DNA of 38,693 nt from Oxalobacteraceae bacterium (GCA_027485795.1 JAIXQK010000038.1:1-38693); one strand, 5' to 3'. Shown: positions 17,345 to 27,871, counted from the first letter of the stretch. A program made the numbers and translations. Notes: a model not told the origin generated them from the letters alone.

Positions 17345-17370
17345 CATGCCCGCTTGAGCGGGCATGTTTG
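17345..17370 (+). terminator. Intrinsic terminator after DUF3567
   Basis: A perfect 9-bp stem (17345-17353 with 17358-17366, loop TTGA) is followed by TTTGTTT on the plus strand. It ends the transcript of the DUF3567 gene and lies only 10 bases before the start of the next gene. Confidence 0.8.
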
Positions 17371-17376
17371 TTTCTG

Positions 17377-18057
17377 ATGCAGACTCCTTCACGCGTCGTT
17401 ACCAGCAATCAAACCGGCGTCCATCCTCGCTTGGCCGAGGTGATCGAACGACATGAGCGTTGTGAATTTCTCAGGCCCCTATCGGCTTCCGGCCAGCACC
17501 CTTTTGAACAAGCGATCGCCGCTTGGCAAGCGCATGGCGGCGACCTGATCATCGACGCCGGCTGCGGCGTCGGCGTATCAACACGCAAGCTGGCACATCA
17601 ATTTCCGGATTGCTTCGTCATCGGCGTCGATCAATCAGCACATCGCTTGCAGCGCCACATTCGTTGGCATGAAACGGAACCGACCAACTTCATCACCGTG
17701 CGTGCTGATCTGGTGGACTTCTGGCAGCGCATGGCGCTCGCGCAAATTCATCCCTCTAGGCATTACCTCCTTTATCCCAATCCCTGGCCCAAGAAAGCGC
17801 AGCTTCAGCGACGCTGGCATGGTCACCCGATATTCCCGACGCTACTCAAGCTTGGCGGTTATCTCGAATGCCGCAGCAACTGGAAAATCTATGTCGAGGA
17901 AATGGCGATGGCACTTAGCCAACTTACCGAGGCTGAAGTGCATGCCGAACCATGGCCGGTCGACCCTGCGATGGCATTAACACCATTCGAGCAGAAATAC
18001 GCAGCGTCCGGACACACCCTATGGCGTTGCGCCACTCAGCTCCGCCAGCCGGATTAA
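17377..18057 (+). CDS. TrmB-like SAM-dependent methyltransferase
   Basis: About 226 residues. SAM-binding motif I DAGCGVGVSTRKLA lies near residues 58-71, and the family motif YPNPWPKKAQLQRRW near 131-145 resembles the PDPW motif of tRNA (guanine46-N7)-methyltransferase TrmB. The C terminus has the TPFEQKYAASGHTLW segment corresponding to the TrmB TKFE...RG region. The catalytic-site aspartate of the PDPW motif is replaced by asparagine. It is probably a TrmB family member or paralogue; whether it modifies tRNA cannot be told here. The start at ATG 17377 is preferred over TTG 17368 because the latter touches the upstream terminator. Confidence 0.75.
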   Translation: MQTPSRVVTSNQTGVHPRLAEVIERHERCEFLRPLSASGQHPFEQAIAAWQAHGGDLIIDAGCGVGVSTRKLAHQFPDCFVIGVDQSAHRLQRHIRWHETEPTNFITVRADLVDFWQRMALAQIHPSRHYLLYPNPWPKKAQLQRRWHGHPIFPTLLKLGGYLECRSNWKIYVEEMAMALSQLTEAEVHAEPWPVDPAMALTPFEQKYAASGHTLWRCATQLRQPD

Positions 18058-18112
18058 GTCGAGCTGGGTTGTGATACCGTGTTCAGTCTCACAACCCAAC
18101 ACGGAATTGACC

Positions 18113-18895
18113 ATGTGCCAGCTACTCGGCATGAATTGCAACGTGCCGACTGATATCGTGTTCAGCTTTACTGGCTTCGCGACTCGTGGCGGCCGCACCG
18201 ACGAACACAAAGATGGCTGGGGCATTGCCTTCTTTGAAGGTGCCGGCGTTCGGCTGTTTGTCGATCATGAGTCAGCCGTTGCCTCGCCTGTCGCGGAACT
18301 GATCAAAAGCTATCCGATCAAGTCGAAAAACGTGATCGCGCATATCCGCAAGGCGACCCAAGGTCAGGTTGCCCTCGAAAATTGTCATCCCTTCATCCGA
18401 GAGCTATGGGGTCGTTACTGGGTGTTTGCGCACAATGGCGACCTGAAGGGTTTTTCACCCGCACTCGATGGCGCATTCCGGCCAGTAGGTACCACTGATA
18501 GCGAGCACGCATTTTGTTATTTGCTGCAGCAGTTGCGCCGCCGCTTCGGTGACACACCGCCAACGCTGGACGCACTGCGGCAAGAAATCGATCAACTCAC
18601 GCGCGAGATTGCCAGCTTTGGTGTGTTCAATATGATGCTATCGGATGGTACCGCGCTTTTCGCACATTGCTCGACACGACTGCACTACATCGTGCGGCAG
18701 CATCCCTTTACGCAGGCGAAGTTATCCGATGAAGATTTGTCGGTCGACTTTTCCGAAGTGACTACGCCGAACGATCGTGTAGCAGTGATCGTCACCGAAC
18801 CGCTTACCACTAACGAGACCTGGCATTCGTTTGAGAGCGGCGAGCTGAAGCTTTTTGTTGAAGGCGCACCCGTCGCATCAACATCGACGACCTAG
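18113..18895 (+). CDS. Class II glutamine amidotransferase (YafJ-like)
   Basis: A 260-residue cytoplasmic protein beginning MCQLLGMNCN. Cysteine 2 becomes the N-terminal nucleophile after removal of methionine, which fixes the start at 18113 rather than 42 bases upstream. Other Ntn-hydrolase features are FTGFATRGGRTDEHKDGWGIAFF, the HIRKATQG loop and FAHNGDL. Such proteins hydrolyse glutamine and hand ammonia to a partner, but this single-domain group has no attached synthase and its substrate is unknown. No terminator is clear between it and the convergent metH. Confidence 0.9.
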   Translation: MCQLLGMNCNVPTDIVFSFTGFATRGGRTDEHKDGWGIAFFEGAGVRLFVDHESAVASPVAELIKSYPIKSKNVIAHIRKATQGQVALENCHPFIRELWGRYWVFAHNGDLKGFSPALDGAFRPVGTTDSEHAFCYLLQQLRRRFGDTPPTLDALRQEIDQLTREIASFGVFNMMLSDGTALFAHCSTRLHYIVRQHPFTQAKLSDEDLSVDFSEVTTPNDRVAVIVTEPLTTNETWHSFESGELKLFVEGAPVASTSTT

Positions 18896-19016
18896 AGACT
18901 GACAAGCTCCACAGCGCCCCTAAAAAACATCGCTAGCTAGGCGGAGGCGCCGCTGACTGCACACGACGTACAGGAAGCCCCCCCAACAATGCCAACGAAT
19001 TCTTAGTAGCTTTGAA

Positions 19017-22000
19017 TCAGAGGTTGGGGGCGAGCCAGCGTTGAAGCAAGTCCATCGGCACATTGCGCCGCGCGGCCATATCGGCAACCTGATCTTCGCC
19101 GATTTTGCCTACCGTGAAATACTTCGATGATGGATGCGCGAAGTAAAAACCTGAGACGGCTGCACCGGGGAACATTGCATACGATTCAGTCAGACTCATG
19201 CCGATATCCTCTGCTTCGAGGATGCGGAACATATCCGCCTTCACGGTATGTTCGGGACAAGCGGGATAACCGGGGGCCGGACGAATGCCGCGATACTGCT
19301 CCGCAATCAATTGCTCGTTGCTGAGCTTCTCATCCGCCGCATAGCCCCACAGATCTTTACGAACACGCTCGTGCAGGTACTCGGCGCAGGATTCTGCCAA
19401 GCGATCGGCCAATGCCTTCAGCATGATCGATGAATAATCATCACCTGCATCTTCAAAGCGTTTTTCATGCTTCTCAATGCCAATACCCGCAGTGACTGCG
19501 AACATACCGATGTAATCAGTGACGCCGGAATCTTTGGGCGCGATGAAATCAGCGAGGCATTGATTCGGACGCGCGACGCCTTCAATCACGGGCTTCTCAT
19601 TTTGCTGACGCAGGCCGTAGTAAGTAAATGCGACTTCGCTCTTGGTCTCATCGGTGTAGACCTCAATATCATCATTACCGACGCTATTGGCGGGTAACAA
19701 CGCGATCACGCCATTGGCGGTCAGCCAGCGGCCCTCGACGATTTTTCTGAGCATTGCCTGACCTTCGCGATACACATGGCTGGCGGATTCGCCAACGATC
19801 GGGTCAGTCAAGATCTCCGGGAAAGCACCAGCCAAATCCCACGTCTGGAAAAAAGGCGCCCAGTCAATGTATTGCGCCAGCAGGCCAAGATCCATATTGC
19901 GGAAATGCCGACGCCCAATAAACTTCGGCTTCACCGGCGCGAACTCACCATCAAATTTCAACTGCATCTTGTTACGGCGCGCCTTCTCGAGCGACAACAT
20001 CGGCAAGGCTTTCTTGCCAGCGTGCTGCACGCGAATCCGTTCATAGTCAGTGGCAATCTCGTCGAGATACCGGTCACGCGATTCATCGGTCAGCAGTGAC
20101 TGCGCGACAGATACCGAACGTGATGCATCCGGCACATAAATTACTGGCCCCTCGTAGTTAGGCGCAATTTTTACCGCGGTATGCGCGCGGCTCGTGGTCG
20201 CGCCACCAATCAATAGGGGCATCTTGCGCTCGCGGAACCATGGGTCGCGCTGCATCTCTTTGGCGACGTGCGCCATTTCCTCGAGCGAAGGCGTGATCAG
20301 CCCGGACAGTCCGATGATGTCAGCGTTTTCCTCTTTTGCTTTGGCGAGGATCTCGGTGCAGGGGACCATCACCCCCATGTTCACCACCTCGAAGTTATTA
20401 CACTGCAAGACGACAGTGACGATGTTTTTGCCGATATCGTGCACATCGCCCTTGACCGTGGCGATCACGATTTTGCCTTTCGGCTTAGCGGCCACGCCTG
20501 TACGGCGTTCTTCCTCGGCCTTTTCTTCTTCGATGAAGGGTACCAGGTGCGCAACTGCCTGCTTCATCACACGCGCCGACTTCACCACTTGCGGCAAAAA
20601 CATTTTGCCCTGACCGAACAGGTCGCCAACGATGTTCATCCCATCCATCAGCGGGCCTTCGATCACGTGAATCGGACGCCCCCCTTTGTCGGCAACTTGC
20701 TGACGCGCCTCTTCCGTGTCCTCGACGATCCACTGCGTGATGCCATGAATCAGCGAATGCGCCAAACGCTTTTCAACTGGTGCCTCGCGCCAGACTAAAT
20801 TCTGTTCTTCTTTTTTTCCGCCCGCTTTCAGCGTGGCGGCGAACTCGATCATGCGCTCAGTCGCATCGTCACGACGATTCAACACCACATCTTCGACCCG
20901 CTCGCGCAGCTCGGGGTCCAGATCGTCATACACACCCATCATGCCGGCATTCACAATGCCCATACTCATGCCCGCGCGAATAGCGTGGTACAAGAAAGCA
21001 GTATGAATCGCTTCACGTGCCGGATCATTACCGCGGAATGAGAACGAGACATTCGAGACACCGCCCGACACTTTCGCATGCGGCAGGTTTTGCCTTATCC
21101 AACGCGTGGCTTCGATGAAGTCGACGGCATAATTGTTATGCTCGTCGATACCGGTAGCGATCGCGAAAATATTCGGGTCGAAGATAATGTCTTCCGGTGG
21201 AAAGCCAACCTTCTCGATCAGCAGCTGATAGGCGCGTTGGCAAATTTCGGTCTTGCGCTGGAAGGTGTCGGCCTGACCTGTCTCGTCGAAAGCCATCACG
21301 ATCACCGCTGCGCCATAGCGCCGGCACAGCGTCGCCTGACGCAGAAACTCTTCCTCGCCTTCCTTTAGAGAGATCGAGTTGACAATCGCCTTGCCCTGAA
21401 CACACTTCAAGCCTGCCTCGAGTACGCTCCACTTGGAGGAATCGATCATGATCGGCACGCGCGCGATATCTGGCTCGGAAGCGATCAGATTCAGGAAGCG
21501 TGACATCGCCGCGACCGAGTCGAGCATGGCTTCGTCCATGTTGACGTCGATCACCTGCGCACCGTTCTCAACTTGCTGGCGCGCGACGGCCAGCGCTTCT
21601 TCATACTGCTCATTGAGAATCATGCGCGCAAAAGCTTTTGAGCCCGTGACATTAGTGCGCTCACCAACATTCACAAACAAAGAGTCATCGTCGATCGTGA
21701 ACGACTCCAAGCCAGACAATCTCATCTGGTGGATATGGGTTGGCACCTTGCGCGGCGCGATACTGGCAACCGTGTTGGCAATTTCTCGAATGTGATCGGG
21801 CGTGGTGCCACAGCAACCGCCGGCGATATTCACAAAACCGCTATCCGCGAACTCTTTCAGCAAAGAGGCGGTGATGTCCGGTGTTTCATCAAACCCAGTG
21901 TCTGACATCGGGTTTGGCAGGCCCGCATTCGGGTAAATACAAACGAAAGTCTCGGCGATCTTGGACAACTCTTCTGCATAGGGACGCATCAGTGTTGCAC

Positions 22001-22772
22001 CCAGCGCGCAGTTCAAACCAATCGTGAGCGGCTTGGCATGACGTACCGAATTCCAGAAAGCCGTCACGGTCTGCCCGGACAAGATACGCCCTGAGGCGTC
22101 GGTCACGGTGCCGGAGATCATGATCGGCAAACGCGTGCCGGTTTGCTCGAAAAAAGCATCGATCGCAAACAGCGCCGCTTTGCAGTTGAGTGTGTCAAAG
22201 ACCGTCTCAACCAACAGCACATCAGCGCCACCCTCGACCAACGCGGTCACTTGCTCATGATAGGCGGCGACGAGTTGATCAAAGTTGACATTGCGCGCAC
22301 CCGGGTCATTCACGTCCGGTGAAATAGAGGCAGTTTTCGGGGTGGGACCGAGCGCGCCTGCGACGAAGCGCGGCTTCTCGGGTGTGGAGTATTTATCGCA
22401 CGCAGCGCGCGCCAGTCGCGCTGATTCGAGATTCATCTCGCGCACCAGGTGCGCCATGTGGTAATCGTCTTGCGCGATCGAGGTGGCACCAAAGGTATTG
22501 GTCTCGATGAGATCTGCACCCGCGGCGAGATACTGCTCGTGAATCTCTTGAATGATGTGCGGCTGCGTTAGCGTCAGCAGTTCATTGTTGCCCTTGACGA
22601 AGACTTCTTTGCCGGGCACAGAGAAATCTGCAAAGCGCTGGCCGCGATAGTCCTCTTCGCTGAGCTTGTAGCGTTGGATCATGGTGCCCATCGCACCATC
22701 AAGCACCAATATGCGGCGTGACATCAGCTCTCGCAGCTGTGTCTCAACCGGGGAAATAGCGTCGCGTTTCAT
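19017..22772 (-). CDS. metH: Cobalamin-dependent methionine synthase
   Basis: Transfers a methyl group from methyl-tetrahydrofolate to homocysteine through cobalamin. The full-length protein has 1251 residues with all modules in order: homocysteine domain ([10 protein letters not shown] at the start, zinc-binding [11 protein letters not shown]), pterin domain ([14 protein letters not shown]), cobalamin cap, cobalamin domain with [10 protein letters not shown] placing the cobalt-ligand histidine at 778, and the C-terminal reactivation domain. Expression is predicted to be SAM-repressed: a promoter, SAM-II-like aptamer and intrinsic terminator precede the ATG. The reaction makes methionine, the precursor of SAM, so the loop is a direct end-product feedback. 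Confidence 0.98.
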   Translation of the reverse strand: MKRDAISPVETQLRELMSRRILVLDGAMGTMIQRYKLSEEDYRGQRFADFSVPGKEVFVKGNNELLTLTQPHIIQEIHEQYLAAGADLIETNTFGATSIAQDDYHMAHLVREMNLESARLARAACDKYSTPEKPRFVAGALGPTPKTASISPDVNDPGARNVNFDQLVAAYHEQVTALVEGGADVLLVETVFDTLNCKAALFAIDAFFEQTGTRLPIMISGTVTDASGRILSGQTVTAFWNSVRHAKPLTIGLNCALGATLMRPYAEELSKIAETFVCIYPNAGLPNPMSDTGFDETPDITASLLKEFADSGFVNIAGGCCGTTPDHIREIANTVASIAPRKVPTHIHQMRLSGLESFTIDDDSLFVNVGERTNVTGSKAFARMILNEQYEEALAVARQQVENGAQVIDVNMDEAMLDSVAAMSRFLNLIASEPDIARVPIMIDSSKWSVLEAGLKCVQGKAIVNSISLKEGEEEFLRQATLCRRYGAAVIVMAFDETGQADTFQRKTEICQRAYQLLIEKVGFPPEDIIFDPNIFAIATGIDEHNNYAVDFIEATRWIRQNLPHAKVSGGVSNVSFSFRGNDPAREAIHTAFLYHAIRAGMSMGIVNAGMMGVYDDLDPELRERVEDVVLNRRDDATERMIEFAATLKAGGKKEEQNLVWREAPVEKRLAHSLIHGITQWIVEDTEEARQQVADKGGRPIHVIEGPLMDGMNIVGDLFGQGKMFLPQVVKSARVMKQAVAHLVPFIEEEKAEEERRTGVAAKPKGKIVIATVKGDVHDIGKNIVTVVLQCNNFEVVNMGVMVPCTEILAKAKEENADIIGLSGLITPSLEEMAHVAKEMQRDPWFRERKMPLLIGGATTSRAHTAVKIAPNYEGPVIYVPDASRSVSVAQSLLTDESRDRYLDEIATDYERIRVQHAGKKALPMLSLEKARRNKMQLKFDGEFAPVKPKFIGRRHFRNMDLGLLAQYIDWAPFFQTWDLAGAFPEILTDPIVGESASHVYREGQAMLRKIVEGRWLTANGVIALLPANSVGNDDIEVYTDETKSEVAFTYYGLRQQNEKPVIEGVARPNQCLADFIAPKDSGVTDYIGMFAVTAGIGIEKHEKRFEDAGDDYSSIMLKALADRLAESCAEYLHERVRKDLWGYAADEKLSNEQLIAEQYRGIRPAPGYPACPEHTVKADMFRILEAEDIGMSLTESYAMFPGAAVSGFYFAHPSSKYFTVGKIGEDQVADMAARRNVPMDLLQRWLAPNL

Positions 22773-22804
22773 CGTGTATTGTCGCTGCGCTGTTCGCGCA
22801 AAAT

Positions 22805-22836
22805 AAAAAACCCGGCCTGCATAAGCGAAGCCGGGT
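22805..22836 (-). terminator. Attenuator terminator in the metH leader
   Basis: On the minus strand a 6-7 bp GC-rich stem (22830-22836 with 22810-22816) is followed by six T residues. It lies between the SAM-II-like aptamer and the metH start codon, as needed for SAM-dependent premature termination. Confidence 0.85.
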
Positions 22837-22842
22837 GTGCGT

Positions 22843-22918
22843 TCCGCTTTAGCAGTATTTCTTGGGGAAGCTTCCCCCGCGCCCGCAAGCTGGTATTGAC
22901 AGAGTCAAATCGGCGCGC
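22843..22918 (-). promoter_or_regulatory. SAM-II-like riboswitch of metH
   Basis: On the minus strand the leader reads GCGCCGATTTGAC, then CAGCTTGCGGGCGC and finally AAATACTGCTAAAGCGG, matching the conserved blocks of SAM-II in order and spacing. Two extra hairpins are inserted: TTGAC/GTCAA in the first loop and GGGGAA/TTCCCC before the AAATAC block. A near-identical element without the first insertion lies at 51-116. With metH downstream, a SAM ligand makes biological sense. Long-loop SAM-II variants are known; whether this fits that group needs a covariance model. Confidence 0.85.
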
Positions 22919-22923
22919 CTCGA

Positions 22924-22929
22924 ATTATA
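22924..22929 (-). promoter_or_regulatory. -10 box of the metH riboswitch promoter
   Basis: A perfect TATAAT on the minus strand lies 6-8 bases before the first base of the aptamer and just after the fmt stop codon. No good -35 hexamer is seen at 16-18 bases. Its position suggests that the metH transcript starts at the aptamer itself, separate from def-fmt. Confidence 0.5.
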
Positions 22930-22936
22930 CGGGAAA

Positions 22937-23893
22937 TCAGCTCGCCCGCTGCAGCCGTTGTCCGACTTCTATCGAGAAGCCTTGCAGAAAACTCGCGGCT
23001 GGTAGGCGTTTACCACCGGGCTTCTGTAATTCTGTGAGTAACAAGGCGTCTTCGCCGCAAGCAACCGTCACACCTTGCGCATCGACCGCCAGCACAAGGC
23101 CAGGCTCGCCGCTACCCGTGATCCGTTCTGCGCGCCAAATCTTCAACACACTATCGCCCAATTGCGCCGATGCACCTGGTGCGGGGTTGAATGCATGAAT
23201 TTGCCGCAGCAGCGTGCTCGCCGGAAGTCGCAGATCAAGCACAGCCTCATCCTTGGAAATCTTGGCTGCGTAGTTCACGCCTTCGTCTGGCTGCGGTGTT
23301 CGGGTCAAGCGACCCTCGGCCAAGCGCAATAATGCGTCGACGATCAATCGCCCGCCCAAAGCAGCCAGTCGGTCATGTAATACGCCCGTGGTGTCCTGAG
23401 GCGAAATCGGCTCGCGCGCCACCAGCATCATGTCACCGGTATCGAGCCCGGCATCCATCTGCATAATGGTGATGCCAGTTTCCGCGTCACCGGCCTCTAT
23501 CGCGCGATGAATCGGCGCAGCGCCGCGCCAGCGCGGCAGCAGCGAAGCATGAATATTGATGCAGCCCAGCGACGGAATCGTGAGTACCGATGGCGGGAGT
23601 ATCAAACCATAGGCAGCCACCACCATCACGTCGTGAGCTGTTGCCTTCAGAAGATCATGGACTTGCTTGGCCTGCTCAGGGAATTTGCCATCAAGGCGCA
23701 ATGAAGTGGGCTGCGCCACCGGGATCTGATGCGCCAGCGCGAACTGCTTAACGGGAGACGCTTGTAGCTGCATCCCGCGACCGGCTGGGCGATCAGGCTG
23801 CGTCAATACCAAGGGAATTTCGATACCCGCTGCGTGTAAGGCTGCAAGGGCTACGGCGGCGAATTCTGGCGTGCCCGCAAAAATAGCGCGCAT
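22937..23893 (-). CDS. fmt: Methionyl-tRNA formyltransferase
   Basis: Formylates initiator methionyl-tRNA using 10-formyl-tetrahydrofolate. The 318-residue length is normal. The catalytic triad is visible as asparagine 113 and histidine 115 in [17 protein letters not shown] and aspartate 151 in [10 protein letters not shown]. The C-terminal tRNA-binding domain is intact. It starts two bases after the def stop codon, the usual def-fmt operon whose products add and later remove the formyl group. Confidence 0.97.
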   Translation of the reverse strand: MRAIFAGTPEFAAVALAALHAAGIEIPLVLTQPDRPAGRGMQLQASPVKQFALAHQIPVAQPTSLRLDGKFPEQAKQVHDLLKATAHDVMVVAAYGLILPPSVLTIPSLGCINIHASLLPRWRGAAPIHRAIEAGDAETGITIMQMDAGLDTGDMMLVAREPISPQDTTGVLHDRLAALGGRLIVDALLRLAEGRLTRTPQPDEGVNYAAKISKDEAVLDLRLPASTLLRQIHAFNPAPGASAQLGDSVLKIWRAERITGSGEPGLVLAVDAQGVTVACGEDALLLTELQKPGGKRLPAASFLQGFSIEVGQRLQRAS

Positions 23894-23895
23894 GC

Positions 23896-24429
23896 TTAAC
23901 GCACCGCTTCTGCTTGACGCTCTTTCTTCAGCTCGCGTTCTTCTTTGAGTAGTTTGGTTTTAATGCGATTGCGCTTGAGCGGCGACAAGTACTCCACGAA
24001 GACCTTGCCCTTCAGGTGGTCCATCTCATGTTGAACACATACCGCCAGCAAGCCTTCGGCATCGAATTCTTGTAGCTTACCGCTAGCATCTTGCGCCTTG
24101 ATACGCACACGCAACGGACGCTCAACGCCATCAAAAATACCCGGCACCGACAAACAACCTTCGTCATACACCTGACGCTCATCGCTGGCCGAGACAATTT
24201 CCGGATTCACCAATACCAGCAATTGATCGCGCGTATCTGAGACATCTATCACGATCACTTGCTCATGCACATCGACTTGGGTTGCTGCCAGCCCGATACC
24301 AGGGGCGGTGTACATGGTATCTGCCATATCAGCAACCAGTTTTGCTAGTCGCTCGTCGAACGCAGTCACCGGCTTGGCGATGGTGTGCAAGCGCGGATCG
24401 GGGTATCGAAGAATAGAAAGGAGTGCCAT
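23896..24429 (-). CDS. def: Peptide deformylase
   Basis: Removes the N-terminal formyl group from nascent proteins. The 177-residue enzyme has all three motifs: GIGLAATQV at 44-52, EGCLSVP at 90-96 with metal-ligand cysteine 92, and HEMDH at 134-138 with two metal histidines and the catalytic glutamate. The start at 24429 gives the standard [15 protein letters not shown] terminus; a longer upstream reading is not family-like. It is divergent from the LysM gene and is followed at once by fmt. Confidence 0.97.
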   Translation of the reverse strand: MALLSILRYPDPRLHTIAKPVTAFDERLAKLVADMADTMYTAPGIGLAATQVDVHEQVIVIDVSDTRDQLLVLVNPEIVSASDERQVYDEGCLSVPGIFDGVERPLRVRIKAQDASGKLQEFDAEGLLAVCVQHEMDHLKGKVFVEYLSPLKRNRIKTKLLKEERELKKERQAEAVR

Positions 24430-24571
24430 ACAACTTTTGCGCAACAGTCGCGAGAAATTCAGCGATGAAAAGTTCAAGAGTGGGGTGCGCTCATGCACAA
24501 TCCGCAGCGCATTGGCAATTCACATCCCTGCAAAAACACACTTTCACCTACATACACAACCGTTAAAAGTG

Positions 24572-25615
24572 ATGACGAAGTCTAGCATAGCCGCCCTGTG
24601 TCTCGCCGCGGGTGCAGTGTCCTTATGCCCTGCTGCAAAGGCCGCCAACCCGTGCGTGATCCTGAGCTCGGCGCCGGACTCGCACACCGTGCAGCAGGGC
24701 GATACGCTATGGCATATCGCTGCGCGTTTTCTGCAGAATCCTTGGTGCTGGCAAGCGGTTTGGTCATATAACCATGATCAGATCCGCGACCCGCATTGGA
24801 TCTACCCCGGCCAGCGTATTGTGCTGGATCGCACGCAGGGCAAGCTGCATGTCGCGCCTGACGAGAGCCCTGCGGTCGCTGCCATCCGACGCTCGCCCGC
24901 AGCACGGGGTGTGGCTGCGCCAAAACAGTCGCCGATTCCGATGATAGCGCCTCGGCTGGCAGATCTTGCCAGCCGCTACCGACTGCTGGCCATCGCATCG
25001 GTGTCCAATGCGCCGCGCATCGCCGACGCCTCGGAAGGCCGCCGCTTAGCTGTTCCCGGTGACATCGTGGCAGTAACGGGCCTACTACCCGGAAGCGAGA
25101 TCCTCGATGTCATGCGCGAACTAGCGCCGCTGCAAGGTCCGGATGGCGGCGCGCCGCTGTGGGTGCCAGTGCTGCGCGTCGGACAGGTAAGGCAGCTTGC
25201 TACCAGGGGCCCGCAACGTTTACAGGTGCTGAATGCGGAGGCCGAACTGATGCGCGGCGACCTGCTGGTTCCCTCAGCCACTGCGCGGTCGACGGTGTTG
25301 GTGCCGCATGCCGCTCCGCCGCTCCAAGGCAAGATTGCCGCCGTTCTGCGTGAAAGTCGCTGGGCGTCGCAGCATGATGTCGTGGCCTTGAATAAAGGCC
25401 TGAGCGATGGGCTAACGCCCGGTAGTGTCGTTGAGGTGCTCGCGCCCGATACAATCAGTACTGACACATCTCCCGCGCCATCATCGCGCTCGATTGCTGC
25501 ACTTCTGGTTTTTGAGGCGGTTGAACAGAGTGCGCTGGCGCTGGTGATGCAAAGCCGCGACGCCCTCCGAGTAGACTACCCAATCAGAAGCCCAAGTCCG
25601 AATGAACGACCCTGA
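24572..25615 (+). CDS. LysM-domain periplasmic peptidoglycan-binding protein
   Basis: A 347-residue exported protein. The signal peptide (MTKSSIAALCLAAGAVSLCPAAKA) is followed by a single LysM domain at about residues 37-86 (HTVQQGDTLWHIAARFLQNPWCW to HWIYPGQRIVL). The remaining 250 residues have no recognised domain. LysM modules bind the glycan strands of peptidoglycan, so a cell-wall role is expected. The start at 24572 is the one that gives a signal peptide; the frame is open further upstream but that part is antisense to def. Its last 14 bases overlap dprA, which implies coupling. The same pairing with dprA is common in Burkholderiales. Confidence 0.88.
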   Translation: MTKSSIAALCLAAGAVSLCPAAKAANPCVILSSAPDSHTVQQGDTLWHIAARFLQNPWCWQAVWSYNHDQIRDPHWIYPGQRIVLDRTQGKLHVAPDESPAVAAIRRSPAARGVAAPKQSPIPMIAPRLADLASRYRLLAIASVSNAPRIADASEGRRLAVPGDIVAVTGLLPGSEILDVMRELAPLQGPDGGAPLWVPVLRVGQVRQLATRGPQRLQVLNAEAELMRGDLLVPSATARSTVLVPHAAPPLQGKIAAVLRESRWASQHDVVALNKGLSDGLTPGSVVEVLAPDTISTDTSPAPSSRSIAALLVFEAVEQSALALVMQSRDALRVDYPIRSPSPNERP

Positions 25616-26774
25616 TGAACTCGCAGCCTGGCTGCATCTAGTACTAACGCATGGCGTCGGATCGAACACCGCGCGCGACTTGCTTGCTCGCTTCGGACTT
25701 CCCAGCCAGATATTGTCGGCGGGTTTCCCTGCACTCCAAAAATGCGTCCCCGAAAAAATCGCGCTCGCGCTATCCACCAAGCCTGATGAGGCGTTGCAAG
25801 CCCAGATCGACAAGACACTCGCCTGGGCGTCGGAACCCGGCAATCACGTGCTCACGCTCGCTGATACGAACTATCCGCCTGCACTGCTCAGCATCGCTGA
25901 TCCGCCGCCGCTGCTATACGCGAAAGGTCGCACGGAATTATTGTCACGTCACGCCGTCGCTATTGTGGGTAGTCGTAACGCGACGGCACAAGGCATGCAA
26001 AATGCCGAACGCTTCGCGCAGACGTTGAGCAACGCGGGATTGTGCGTCGTCTCCGGATTGGCGCTAGGGATTGACGCGGCAGCACACGCGGGTGCGTGTA
26101 GCGCAGTGTCTGGTCATGGATCAACGATCGCCATCACAGGCACTGGGCTGGATCTGGTGTATCCCGCCAAGCATCGTGCGCTAGCGCATCGCATCGCGGA
26201 ACAGGGTTGTCTGCTGAGTGAGTATCCGATTGGTACTGCGGCGATTGCCGCAAATTTTCCGCGTCGTAATCGACTGATTAGCGGCATGTCGCTCGGCGTG
26301 CTGGTGGTGGAGGCCGCGCTTCAATCAGGCTCACTAATTACTGCACGCAGCGCCTTGGAACAAGGGCGCGAAGTATTCGCCATTCCGGGATCAATACACT
26401 CACCCCTAGCAAAAGGTTGTCATCAATTGATCCGCCAAGGCGCCAAACTGGTCGAGTCCGCGCAAGACATTCTTGAAGAGTTACAACTACACGCCTTGGC
26501 CCCATCGAAGCATCATGCAATTGACACGGTGACAAATTCCGCTCTCATGTCTGCCACGATGACACCATCACCGACGACTGAATCACCGACCGAGGCGACT
26601 GAGCACGCACGACAAGTGATGCGAGCCGCTGGCCATGATCCCGCCTCGGTAGATTTGTTAGCCGAACGCACCGGCTTGCCCGCCTCTGACATCCAAGCAA
26701 GCTTGCTCCTGCTGGAACTCGACGGAAAGTTTGAACGCCTGACCGACGGGCGCTATCAAAAGCTAAGCTCGTAA
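25602..26774 (+). CDS. dprA: DNA-processing protein DprA
   Basis: Loads RecA onto incoming single-stranded DNA during natural transformation. The 390-residue protein has an N-terminal SAM-like helical domain, the Rossmann core with AIVGSRNATAQG, SGLALGIDAAAH, GTGLDLVYPAKH and the FPRRNRLISGMS loop, and a C-terminal winged-helix DML1-like domain (residues 330-390). A low-complexity Thr/Pro/Ser linker (MTPSPTTESPTEATEHA) precedes the winged helix. It overlaps the LysM gene by 14 bases. A structured intergenic region follows. Confidence 0.95.
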   Translation: MNDPDELAAWLHLVLTHGVGSNTARDLLARFGLPSQILSAGFPALQKCVPEKIALALSTKPDEALQAQIDKTLAWASEPGNHVLTLADTNYPPALLSIADPPPLLYAKGRTELLSRHAVAIVGSRNATAQGMQNAERFAQTLSNAGLCVVSGLALGIDAAAHAGACSAVSGHGSTIAITGTGLDLVYPAKHRALAHRIAEQGCLLSEYPIGTAAIAANFPRRNRLISGMSLGVLVVEAALQSGSLITARSALEQGREVFAIPGSIHSPLAKGCHQLIRQGAKLVESAQDILEELQLHALAPSKHHAIDTVTNSALMSATMTPSPTTESPTEATEHARQVMRAAGHDPASVDLLAERTGLPASDIQASLLLLELDGKFERLTDGRYQKLSS

Positions 26775-27080
26775 AAATTTTCCGACCAAAAAAACTTTCG
26801 TAACGCAATGCGAAGCGCCTCGGTCAAGCGAGTCGCCGATGTTTTCAAGCGCTCATTAAATTGCTGATGACAAAGCTTTGAAGACCTTGAAAGGCGTTTT
26901 AGCCTTCAAAATAGCCGTCAAAGCTGGTTTTAATTGTATTTAGTGTTTCGCTGGACAGAAAAGCTAAGGCGCTGAAATAAAACAGAAATCTTTGATGGCT
27001 GCACCATTCTGCAGGTCAGCGAAGGGCGCTTTATAAGATTCTGACTTGTGCGTAGGAAAAGATGCCGTTACAGTATAAGA
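26775..27080. other. Intergenic region dprA-smg with nested inverted repeat
   Basis: No open frame resembling a known protein is seen in these 306 bases. The main feature is a nested inverted repeat at 26874-26925: an outer perfect 8-bp pair (AGCTTTGA with TCAAAGCT) enclosing an inner TTGAAAGGC/GCCTTCAA stem, followed by GGTTTTAATTG. It may be the dprA terminator or a small structured RNA. A TATAAG at about 27032 could be a -10 box for smg, but no -35 supports it. Confidence 0.5.
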
Positions 27081-27557
27081 ATGTTTGAGGTACTTGTTTA
27101 CCTTTACGAAACTTATTACCGGCCCGACGCCTGCCCTGATTCGGCGGCTTTGGTGAAAAAACTGTCGGCGGTTGGTTTCGAGCAGGAAGAGATCTCACGT
27201 GCGCTGGGCTGGTTGACCGACCTCGCCGAAACCACGAATGAGATGTTCAGCCAGCAGGCCCATCAGACGGCCTTTTCATTCGGCTCGCGCGTTTACGCTG
27301 ACAAAGAGTACGAAATGCTGGGTTCTGAGGCGATCGGCTTCATTGAATTTCTCGAGTCTGCGGACGTCATCAGCACGATTCAACGCGAAATCGTCATTGA
27401 GCGGGCCTGTGCGGTCAATGAATCGCCCATTCCTCTCGATAAACTGAAGGTCATTGTGCTGATGGTGCTCTGGAGCCAGGGCAAAGAACCCGACAGTCTG
27501 ATGTTCGACGAACTCTTTGCCGACGAAGAAAACACCCATCCGCCGCTGTATCACTAA
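27081..27557 (+). CDS. smg: Smg protein (DUF494 family)
   Basis: A 158-residue helical cytoplasmic protein beginning [20 protein letters not shown], the family hallmark. It contains the conserved FDELFADEE segment near the C terminus. The family follows dprA in many beta- and gammaproteobacteria and its function is not established. The start at 27081 is chosen for its match to the family; the frame extends 11 codons upstream without a good ribosome site. Confidence 0.93.
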   Translation: MFEVLVYLYETYYRPDACPDSAALVKKLSAVGFEQEEISRALGWLTDLAETTNEMFSQQAHQTAFSFGSRVYADKEYEMLGSEAIGFIEFLESADVISTIQREIVIERACAVNESPIPLDKLKVIVLMVLWSQGKEPDSLMFDELFADEENTHPPLYH

Positions 27558-27871
27558 CCGAGCGCGAACCCATGGGCGCTACAAGGCGATGCACTCAATG
27601 GCAAGGTCGCGGCGCTCCCACCCAGGCAATACTTGGTCACATTAGGGCGCGCAGCCGTCGGCGCACCAAGGCCGCCCAGCCCGAGCACGGCGGACTGCGC
27701 GGCGAGCTGCCAAGTTTCGCCAGCTTGCGAACTGTTTGACAACCCGCTTATCATTGGCCGCGTTTGGCTGCCGAACCCGCCGGTTCAGGCGCTACCCCAG
27801 CGCGAGGCGCGGGATTTGCGTCAGATCTTAACGGCGACAACCGCACTGCCGCTGTCGAATACTTATCCACT
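27558..27871. other. Intergenic region smg-topB
   Basis: This 314-base stretch has no recognised gene. The smg reading frame stays open for about 105 codons after the smg stop and closes by a four-base overlap with the topB ATG, but it has no ATG start and no recognisable domain. A DnaA-box-like TTATCCAC lies at 27863-27870. No terminator hairpin is obvious. Confidence 0.5.

Noticed and set aside
18896-19016. Possible terminator between the amidotransferase and metH
   Set aside because: A GCTAGCTAGC palindrome and a T-run on the minus strand are present, but no stable stem directly precedes the T-run.
27554-27754. 66-codon minus-strand frame with GLGGLGAP resembling a nucleotide-binding loop
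   Set aside because: Too short, without the rest of any nucleotide-binding fold, and in a spacer between co-directional plus-strand genes.
27863-27870. DnaA-box-like TTATCCAC before topB
   Set aside because: A single eight-base match without a cluster, AT-rich element or origin-linked genes is expected by chance.
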